A DNA stretch of 11,964 nucleotides from CAZNLS01 sp964573895 (lineage in GTDB: Bacteria; Acidobacteriota; Aminicenantia; UBA2199), in contig CAZNLS010000074.1 of the NCBI GenBank assembly GCA_964573895.1, positions 1-11,964 on the forward strand, written 5' to 3'. Below are positions 6,027 through 11,964 of this stretch, in pieces. Position 1 is the first letter of the stretch. Every line of letters begins with the position of its first letter. The notes under the pieces were generated by a model. It was not told the DNA's origin. It saw nothing but the letters and a program-made list of their open reading frames with translations, and made no database searches. The translations under genes and the position numbers were made by a program.

Positions 6027-8180
6027 TCAATCTTCAAGATTTAAAACTTTTCCGGTTCTCAGGCTCTCAACTGTCTTAAAAGTAGCCAAAGAAGAGAGAT
6101 AGAGTTCTTCAAATCCTATTGGCGAGTTTTCGCCCTCTTCAATTGCATAAAAAAATCTCTTTATTTCTTCGGAATGCCCCTTATCCTGTTTCCTTAGTTT
6201 ATAATTCACTCTCTTTCCGTTAAAAAATGACATTTTTTTAAAATCGTCGATTACAGCAGAAAACCCATCGCAAGATATTTCAATCCTTTCCTTGGAAAGT
6301 TCACTGCTTCCGTTCGAAAAATAAGAAATATTTGCCGCACTCCCGTTAATAAAACTCATTGAAACTGCAATTGTATTATTAAGATTATGAGGATCAGAAA
6401 CCGGAACAGCATAAACGGATTTTATTCTGGAACCCGAGATAAACATTGCAAGATCTATAAAATGGCAGAATTCACCAATTATCCTCCCGCCTCCTGTTTT
6501 AGGGTCATTTACCCAATGCTCAGGATTTATATCTCCTGCATTAATTCTGAAATTCATTGCTTTGGGTTGATCATCAGAAAGCAGATCTTTTATCCTCTTC
6601 ACAAAGGGTGAAAAACGGCGGTTGTAACCGACCATGAGGTGGCCGCCTCCGGGTGAGGGGTTAGAGGTTCGAGGTGAGATGTATACTTTTCTGATCTCTT
6701 CCAGTTCTTTTTCAGTTAATGCCAGGGGTTTTTCCACAAATACATTTTTCCCTGCTTTTAGCGATTCAATAACATAATAAGAGTGTGAATCATGCCTTGT
6801 CGCAATAAAAATAGTATTGATATTTTCGTTTTTAATTAGTTCCTCAGGATTATCGGTGCAGAAAGAGAATCCGAATTTATCTGCAACATACCTTGAAATA
6901 TTTGCTTTTGGTGTAGAAATTCCTTCCAAATAACAGAGCCCTTTCATATTCGGCAGAAGGACATTTTGGGCAAATGAACCGGCTCCGATAAGACCGACAA
7001 CAGGTTTTTCCGATTTGAATTTTTTTTCCTTTAATACAACTTTTCTTTCCGGTAATTTTTCAAAGTCATATTTGATAATAATTCCGGTGAAATTTTCAGA
7101 TTTTTTAAGGAGAATCAAATATGCTTCCGGTGCCTTTAAAAGGGTATATTCATGAGAAATAATCTTTTTTAAGTCAATCTTTCCATTCTCAATCAGGTTT
7201 ACAAATGCCTGCATATTCCGATTCTCTGTCCAGCGCACATATCCTACCGGATAATCGATCCCTTGTTCCTCATATGAGCGGTCATATCTTCCCGGGCCGT
7301 ATGAACTTGACATTTTTAACTCAAGCTCTTTTTTGTAAAAATGCTCTCTCGAAAAACCTGTAGGGACCGAACCAACAATTATTACTTTACCACGCTTTCT
7401 GCATATTCTCCCTGCAAAATTTACCGGATCCAGCGAAGAAGTGGCAGCTGCAATTATTACAGCATCAGCTCCGGTCCCAACTGTTCTTGTTTCAATTATC
7501 TTTTCTATCCCTTCTTTATTCCGGTTGAAAAAATGGCCTTTCACAATTCTTCCGGCTGTCCTTACCCTTTTTTCATCAATATCAATTCCAATCACATTAA
7601 TCCCTGATGAAACCAATATCTGGCAGGTTAGAAGTCCAACCAGCCCCAATCCAATTACAACGGCGGATTCACCGAGTTTCAAATCAGACTGCCGGACACC
7701 CTGAAGTGCAATAGCTCCAATTGTTGTAAATGCTGCTTCTCTAAGATCGGTTTTCCTGTCGACTTTCACACACAAATTTACAGGAACAGAAACAACATCC
7801 GCATGCACAGCCCTGCTCCCTCCGCACGCAACATGATCACCGATCTTGAAACTTTTAACATTAGAACCTATCCCGATAACTTCTCCTGCACAACTGTATC
7901 CCAGAGCTGACAGAGCTTCAAGTTTGTTCATAACTAATTGATATGTCTCTTTTAAGCCGTTTTTTTTTATCGATTCAATAACTTTTTTAACCTCTTTCTG
8001 ACGGGAACGTGCTTTTGCGATGTATCCCTTTCTTGCATCTGTTACTGTCCTGCCTTCCGTCCCTGGGCTGATAACAGAATAATAATTTCTTACCAGAAGA
8101 TCTCCATCCCCCATGATAGGAAAGGGAGCTTCAATCAGAGCCATCTTTCCTTTTTTTAAGTCCTGAGTTAATTGTTCCAT
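6027..8180 (-). CDS. Two-domain oxidoreductase: zinc-free MDR dehydrogenase fused to Gfo/Idh/MocA
   Basis: This 717-residue NAD(P)-dependent enzyme of the type called bi-domain-containing oxidoreductase is recurrent in polysaccharide clusters; its sugar substrate is unknown. Residues ~1-375 are an alcohol-dehydrogenase-like (MDR) unit: NYYSVISPGTEG at 32-43, GYSCAGEVIGIGSNVKSFKIGDHV at ~94-117, and the dinucleotide loop VIGLGLVGLL at 175-184. The usual catalytic-zinc Cys and the GHE motif are absent, so it is probably zinc-independent. Residues ~393-717 are a Gfo/Idh/MocA unit: GLIGAGSFAQNVLLP at 396-410, VEKPLALTEKELEEI at 482-496 with the conserved Lys484, GYNRRFSPF at 518-526, and GGGRIIGEFCHFIDL with His573. 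The position four residues before that His, often Asp, is Gly. Residues 501-510 (ISPRTSNPSP) are written by a heptamer repeat run and look like an insertion. The ATG at 8180 has no Shine-Dalgarno match and lies 8 nt after the asnB-type gene. Confidence 0.88.
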   Translation of the reverse strand: MEQLTQDLKKGKMALIEAPFPIMGDGDLLVRNYYSVISPGTEGRTVTDARKGYIAKARSRQKEVKKVIESIKKNGLKETYQLVMNKLEALSALGYSCAGEVIGIGSNVKSFKIGDHVACGGSRAVHADVVSVPVNLCVKVDRKTDLREAAFTTIGAIALQGVRQSDLKLGESAVVIGLGLVGLLTCQILVSSGINVIGIDIDEKRVRTAGRIVKGHFFNRNKEGIEKIIETRTVGTGADAVIIAAATSSLDPVNFAGRICRKRGKVIIVGSVPTGFSREHFYKKELELKMSSSYGPGRYDRSYEEQGIDYPVGYVRWTENRNMQAFVNLIENGKIDLKKIISHEYTLLKAPEAYLILLKKSENFTGIIIKYDFEKLPERKVVLKEKKFKSEKPVVGLIGAGSFAQNVLLPNMKGLCYLEGISTPKANISRYVADKFGFSFCTDNPEELIKNENINTIFIATRHDSHSYYVIESLKAGKNVFVEKPLALTEKELEEIRKVYISPRTSNPSPGGGHLMVGYNRRFSPFVKRIKDLLSDDQPKAMNFRINAGDINPEHWVNDPKTGGGRIIGEFCHFIDLAMFISGSRIKSVYAVPVSDPHNLNNTIAVSMSFINGSAANISYFSNGSSELSKERIEISCDGFSAVIDDFKKMSFFNGKRVNYKLRKQDKGHSEEIKRFFYAIEEGENSPIGFEELYLSSLATFKTVESLRTGKVLNLED
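6652..6679 (+). repeat. Solo heptamer repeat run inside the oxidoreductase gene
   Basis: Four 7-base units are visible on the + strand: GGTGAGG, GGTTAGA, GGTTCGA, GGTGAGA. They share the consensus and orientation of the left end of the four-helix element, and bases 6656-6668 are identical to 3252-3264. On the coding strand they are read in frame as S-P-R-T-S-N-P-S-P, between the helix ending LEEIRKVY and the strand GGHLMVGYNRRF of the Gfo/Idh domain. Confidence 0.75.
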
Positions 8181-8188
8181 AATAATTT

Positions 8189-10054
8189 TTAATCTATATA
8201 CATTTTAAACCATTCCTGGAAAGAAATCACAGAATAGATTATTGAAGAATTATCTTCAATCCCATTTTGATGATTTTCTATCAATTTTCGGAGCTTTATC
8301 AAATCCAGTAATTTTGTGCCGGCCAGAAAGTCATTGTTAATAAGATCATCTATCTTTCTTTGATCTTTAAAAATTGACCTTAGAGGCATTCCGAAACCGG
8401 CTTTCCTCCTTTTTAAAATATATTCCGGTATGTCTGAAAAAGCCTTTTTTAGAATTCGCTTAGGATATCTTACAGATGCAAGCTTAAATTTTCTCGGTAA
8501 CGAGAATGCAAACTCAACAATCCTGTGATCAAGGTATGGCACTCTCGATTCAACACTGTTTGCCATAGACATTCTGTCGAGGTAGTGAAGGTTTTTTACA
8601 AGAAAGTTATCAATTTCATATAAAAAAATATTGTCAAAAACATCAGAATCATTATTAAAGTATTTTTGAAAGAATTCAATAATGGAATTTCGGCCATTTT
8701 CGCAAATCGAAATTGAATTTTCAAAATCTCCGACAATATTCAAAGCACCGTATTTATATTCGGGATAAGTATAGTACTTCCCGATCCGGTGAAGATACCT
8801 TCGGTAAGCGAGAAATCTGCCGCTCCCCTGCCTGAGTTTTTTAAAATACGCGGCAATCGGACGGTTCAGAATTGCCGGGAATTTATCCAGGAGTATTGAA
8901 AGAAGAGTTAATTGGTGACCCGCATAGCCAAGGAAAAGCTCATCCGCTCCCATTCCGGACAAAATAACTCTTGAAGATTGGGATGCCTCTTTCGTAATCA
9001 GATAAGATGGAATAAGTGAACCATCCGCTATCAGATCATCTGAATATCGAATCACTTTTTGAATTATTTTGGTGGAAAGTTCACCTGATCCTACATCTAT
9101 AAATTCCGTATTAAGATTTAATTCATCGGAAAGTTTTTTTGCATAGAAAAAATCCGATGTTGTTCCTTCGGCCTTAAGATCTTCCCTGCTTTTTTTTGCA
9201 CAATAGTGACCTATTTCATGGTTATTTTTTAATATATAGGCGATTATGGAGGAGTCCAGACCTCCGGATAAAAAGTTTCCAACACTGACGTCGGCAAGCA
9301 GCCTGCTGTTAACCGATCTGGTAACAAGATCTCTTAAAATTGTCTTTGCTTCCCGAAAATCTATATTTGAATATTCCTCTTGTTTTTGCAGTGTCCAGAA
9401 ATTGTCAATCTTAAAAGAACCGGATTGCAAATCATATTCAAGGCGGGTCCCCGGTGCCAACCTCTTTATATTCTTAAAAAGAGTGCCGCTTCCCGGTACA
9501 TATTTAAATGTAAAATAGAGAGGGATGGAATCATTGTCAATTTCTGCATTTACACCGGCTCCAAGGATTGCTTTTATCTCGGAACCGAAAATCAATGTAT
9601 TGCCTGAAGTATAGTAATAGAGAGGTTTTACTCCTAATCTGTCCCTGAATAGAAATAGTTTATTCAATTTCAGATCCAGAATTGAAATCGCGAAATCTCC
9701 CTCGAGTAAGTTGACAAAATCTCTTCCCAATTTTTCGTAGAGATTCAGGATTACTTCCGTATCCGTTCCGGAATAAAATTTTATATCACTGAGATATGTC
9801 GCCTTGAGCTTTTTAAAATTGTAAACTTCGCCATTATATGAGATTACCGTCTTTCCACTGATACTTTTCATTGGCTGATTGCCGGCATTGGAAAGATCAA
9901 TAATTTTCAGCCTTGTATGACCAATAAAAATTCTTCTCTTTTTATATTTATAGTTGAACGAATCCGAATTGTCCGGACCTCTATGAAGAAGCGATGAGAT
10001 CATCACATCACGATTCCACGCCTTCTCTGAAATGTATCCTGTTATTCCGCACAT
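8189..10054 (-). CDS. asnB: AsnB-type glutamine-dependent amidotransferase (asparagine synthase family)
   Basis: This 621-residue cytosolic enzyme hydrolyses glutamine and uses ATP to amidate a carboxylate. The N-terminal class II glutaminase domain starts with MCGITGYIS, Cys2 being the nucleophile after Met removal, followed by LHRGPDNSD at 23-31, HTRLKIIDLSNAGNQPM at 46-62, YNGEVYNF at 73-80, SGTDTEV at 95-101 and DRLGVKPLYYY at 138-148. The synthase domain has the ATP-binding SGGLDSS at 263-269, SGMGADELFLGY at 366-377, and a later MSMANSVESRVPYLDHR. Both active sites look intact. In polysaccharide loci such enzymes (for example WbpS of the Pseudomonas O-antigen cluster) are thought to amidate a uronic acid rather than make free asparagine, and the position between a glycosyltransferase and a sugar oxidoreductase favours that. 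The symbol is by family. The ATG at 10054 follows the GT4 stop by 15 nt and has no Shine-Dalgarno match. Confidence 0.9.
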   Translation of the reverse strand: MCGITGYISEKAWNRDVMISSLLHRGPDNSDSFNYKYKKRRIFIGHTRLKIIDLSNAGNQPMKSISGKTVISYNGEVYNFKKLKATYLSDIKFYSGTDTEVILNLYEKLGRDFVNLLEGDFAISILDLKLNKLFLFRDRLGVKPLYYYTSGNTLIFGSEIKAILGAGVNAEIDNDSIPLYFTFKYVPGSGTLFKNIKRLAPGTRLEYDLQSGSFKIDNFWTLQKQEEYSNIDFREAKTILRDLVTRSVNSRLLADVSVGNFLSGGLDSSIIAYILKNNHEIGHYCAKKSREDLKAEGTTSDFFYAKKLSDELNLNTEFIDVGSGELSTKIIQKVIRYSDDLIADGSLIPSYLITKEASQSSRVILSGMGADELFLGYAGHQLTLLSILLDKFPAILNRPIAAYFKKLRQGSGRFLAYRRYLHRIGKYYTYPEYKYGALNIVGDFENSISICENGRNSIIEFFQKYFNNDSDVFDNIFLYEIDNFLVKNLHYLDRMSMANSVESRVPYLDHRIVEFAFSLPRKFKLASVRYPKRILKKAFSDIPEYILKRRKAGFGMPLRSIFKDQRKIDDLINNDFLAGTKLLDLIKLRKLIENHQNGIEDNSSIIYSVISFQEWFKMYID

Positions 10055-10069
10055 GGTATTCTGGAAATA

Positions 10070-11167
10070 TTAAGATTCAATGGTATGTTTAAAAGCTTTT
10101 GAAATATTTTCAACCATTTTCTCCTCGGTAAATTTTTCCAAATAAAGTTCTCTGCTCTTTTTCCCCATTTTTTTTCTTATATCAGGATTGTCAATCAAAT
10201 ATTTTATCTTTTCTGCTATCTGTTTTGGATTTTTTTTTTCAACAATGAAACCGTTAACCCCGTCAATAACGGATTCCGTTATTGCGCCCTGATCAGTTGA
10301 AATAATCGGCAGTCCAGCAGCCATCGCTTCGACTATTACCCACGGATGCCCTTCAGGTTCTATTGGAGTGAAAACAAAAATATCTGATCTTATTAAATAA
10401 TTAATCTTTTTTTCAGGCCCAGCGGGAGGATGAAAGTCAACCGGCAGTTCTTTTTTCCCTACAATTTCTAAAAGCTCTGTTTTTATAGATCTTTCAAACC
10501 AGTCTCCGACAATTGAAAATTTAATCTTTTTTTTTGTTTTTTCATCTAATAAGTCAATTGCATTAATGATATATTGAATTCCCTTTGAATACATAAGATT
10601 CCCTAAATAGATGATATTCAGATATTTTTCATCATTTGTAACCTTAGGGAGAATATAATTTGCTCCATTTGGAACAACAAAAATTTTGTCATCGGGAAAA
10701 TATTTCTCAAACAGATATTTAAGATTATTTCCTAACACTATTGCTCCCTGACATTTTCTTATTACCCATTCTATAAAAATTCTTGTTACGGGGAAAGATT
10801 GCTTAAGCCAATTTTGAATATTACTTCCTCTTAAATGCAACAAAACTTTTTTTTTATAAACCCTTGATATTACTATGTATATGGAATCCTTAATGAATCC
10901 GACTGTTGATTGCGACATTGGAATTAGGACAAGCTCAGGATTCTCTTTTTTAATTAGTATTCTAAATTTAAAATATATCATCATATTCCGGATAATTTTC
11001 CTGATTGAAAATTTTCCAATATACTTTATTGATTTGTTTAACCTGGTATCCAGATGAATAAGGTCAAATCTGTTTTTTAAATCCGAATTGAGTATTATTT
11101 CTGTTGCAATGGCAGGACCCATATAAGGCGGTGGTAATTTACCTAAAATTAATATCTTTTTTTTCAT
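10070..11167 (-). CDS. Glycosyltransferase family 4 (GT-B)
   Basis: This 365-residue retaining glycosyltransferase probably adds one sugar to the lipid-linked repeat unit at the cytoplasmic face. The N-terminal Rossmann domain starts with ILILGKLPPPYMGPAIATE, with a glycine/proline-rich donor-side loop at 11-21, and is followed by LLHLRGSN at 109-116. The C-terminal domain opens with LNIIYLGNLMYSKGIQYI (residues 183-200), typical of the linker-to-donor domain, and holds FVFTPIEPEGHPWVIVEAMA with the E-x7-E pair (E272, E280), then GLPIISTDQG and GVNGFIVE. Lys-rich runs are encoded by long A tracts, including A10 at residues 310-313. The ATG at 11167 lies 4 nt after the stop of the Wzy-like gene and has no Shine-Dalgarno match. 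Donor and acceptor sugars cannot be deduced. Confidence 0.9.
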   Translation of the reverse strand: MKKKILILGKLPPPYMGPAIATEIILNSDLKNRFDLIHLDTRLNKSIKYIGKFSIRKIIRNMMIYFKFRILIKKENPELVLIPMSQSTVGFIKDSIYIVISRVYKKKVLLHLRGSNIQNWLKQSFPVTRIFIEWVIRKCQGAIVLGNNLKYLFEKYFPDDKIFVVPNGANYILPKVTNDEKYLNIIYLGNLMYSKGIQYIINAIDLLDEKTKKKIKFSIVGDWFERSIKTELLEIVGKKELPVDFHPPAGPEKKINYLIRSDIFVFTPIEPEGHPWVIVEAMAAGLPIISTDQGAITESVIDGVNGFIVEKKNPKQIAEKIKYLIDNPDIRKKMGKKSRELYLEKFTEEKMVENISKAFKHTIES

Positions 11168-11171
11168 TTAT

Positions 11172-11964
11172 TTATCTGATTTTTTGTGGGATCGACAAAT
11201 ATGCAAATATTGAAAATATCAAATAGATCAAAGTTGAATAAAGTAAAGGATTTGTAGAGACCGAATACAATAGTACTGCTGAAATTGATGCAATCACCAA
11301 AAACTGATCTTCAAGTTTGAAGAACTTTTTTCTCCAATATATTGATAAAAGAAATGACAAATAGAAAAATAATCCAACAATTCCCGATAAAAATAATACT
11401 CTTATATAATCATTGTGTATACCTCCACTCACCATTACTGGGATCACTTTTGAAAATCCACTAATATAATCTTTATCAAAAATGACTGATACATTTTCAG
11501 TTGGGGCTAGAGATACACCAAATACTTTCGAGTAAATTGGCATTTGGTTCCAAACTCTAAAATACCTTTTCCATCTTGTCATTCGGCCATTAAAGGATCT
11601 ATCGATATTGGCTTCACCTTCTATCACCCTAATTTCTTTTCCAATTAAAGGATCAATCTGATTACTTATATATCCCTGGAAATATATACTGAAAAGAATT
11701 AATATTACCATCAAAGGAACAATTGCTTTTGTACTTTTTAATAAATACAGGACAAATAGGCCTGTAATCGTTAAAAAAACAGCCCATGTTGCAGTATGCT
11801 TTATTAACACCAATCCCATTATTGCCACAAAAAAAATAGAAATACTTTTAATTTTCAGATTCACCCATATCCTTTTTGTTTTATTCTGCGAGAGAATAAA
11901 ATAATAAATAATTATTAATGATCCTATTATAAGAATTGAATAACTTATAATATCCGCATATCCT
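11172..11964 (-). CDS. O-antigen polymerase/ligase (Wzy/WaaL-like) membrane protein, 5' end outside window
   Basis: This is the C-terminal 263 residues of a polytopic membrane protein. The frame is open without a stop to the right edge, where it reads G-Y-A-D-I-I-S-Y and another hydrophobic segment, so the GTG at 11864 is internal and the true start lies outside. Several membrane spans precede a periplasmic-type loop (SFNGRMTRWKRYFRVW, then KVFGVSLAPTENVS), followed by GGIHNDYIRVLFLSGIVGLF, the His-Asn...Gly-x-x-Gly-Leu segment characteristic of the Wzy_C family (PF04932), and three more spans. Such proteins polymerise lipid-linked repeat units or ligate polysaccharide to lipid A core. With a sugar transferase and GT in the same operon, polymerase is likelier than ligase, but the two cannot be separated by sequence at this level. 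Confidence 0.8.
   Translation of the reverse strand, partial: GYADIISYSILIIGSLIIIYYFILSQNKTKRIWVNLKIKSISIFFVAIMGLVLIKHTATWAVFLTITGLFVLYLLKSTKAIVPLMVILILFSIYFQGYISNQIDPLIGKEIRVIEGEANIDRSFNGRMTRWKRYFRVWNQMPIYSKVFGVSLAPTENVSVIFDKDYISGFSKVIPVMVSGGIHNDYIRVLFLSGIVGLFFYLSFLLSIYWRKKFFKLEDQFLVIASISAVLLYSVSTNPLLYSTLIYLIFSIFAYLSIPQKIR

Noticed and set aside
8189..10054. Housekeeping asparagine synthetase
   Set aside because: The catalytic motifs fit, but its position inside a polysaccharide operon makes sugar amidation more likely; sequence alone cannot exclude asparagine synthesis.

Overview
The window is one stretch of a surface-polysaccharide (O-antigen, capsule or exopolysaccharide type) biosynthesis cluster. 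All eight cargo-bearing genes lie on the minus strand and are transcribed right to left. They are tightly packed, with gaps of 4 to 52 nt and one ATGA stop/start overlap, so they read as a single operon entering from beyond the right edge. The DNA is AT-rich with many A8-A10 tracts. Almost no start codon has a Shine-Dalgarno match, and the long sugar transferase belongs to a form I associate with Bacteroidota and relatives. I therefore guess an organism of the Bacteroidota/FCB type, with low certainty.

Order of transcription: (1) the 3' part of a Wzy/O-antigen-ligase-type membrane protein, cut by the window edge; (2) a family 4 GT-B glycosyltransferase; (3) an AsnB-type glutamine-dependent amidotransferase; (4) a two-domain oxidoreductase, MDR alcohol-dehydrogenase-like plus Gfo/Idh/MocA; (5) an uncharacterised protein that looks like an (alpha/alpha) toroid; (6) a DUF354 protein with a GT-B/epimerase-like fold; (7) a four-helix-bundle (S23/23S-IVS type) gene inside a repeat-bounded element; (8) a UDP-GlcNAc 2-epimerase; (9) a long multispanning sugar-1-phosphate transferase that probably starts repeat-unit assembly on undecaprenyl phosphate. 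A coherent reading is that the epimerase supplies UDP-ManNAc, the transferase loads the first sugar, the GT4 and possibly the DUF354 protein extend the unit, the two-domain oxidoreductase and amidotransferase make or decorate an oxidised/amidated sugar, and the Wzy-like protein polymerises or ligates the product.

The most unusual feature is not a polysaccharide gene. The four-helix-bundle gene sits between DUF354 and the epimerase and is bounded by two inverted runs of a degenerate 7-base repeat (consensus about GGTNAGR, read inward from each end; 23 of 30 positions match between the ends). A third run of the same heptamers lies 3 kb away inside the two-domain oxidoreductase gene. There it is read in frame and adds about ten residues to the Gfo/Idh domain. 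A 13-base stretch is identical between the left end of the element and this third copy. The pattern suggests a small dispersing element related to the intervening sequences of bacterial 23S rRNA, here in an mRNA operon and with a solo repeat that has been absorbed by a protein. No intergenic stretch longer than 300 bases lacks a gene.
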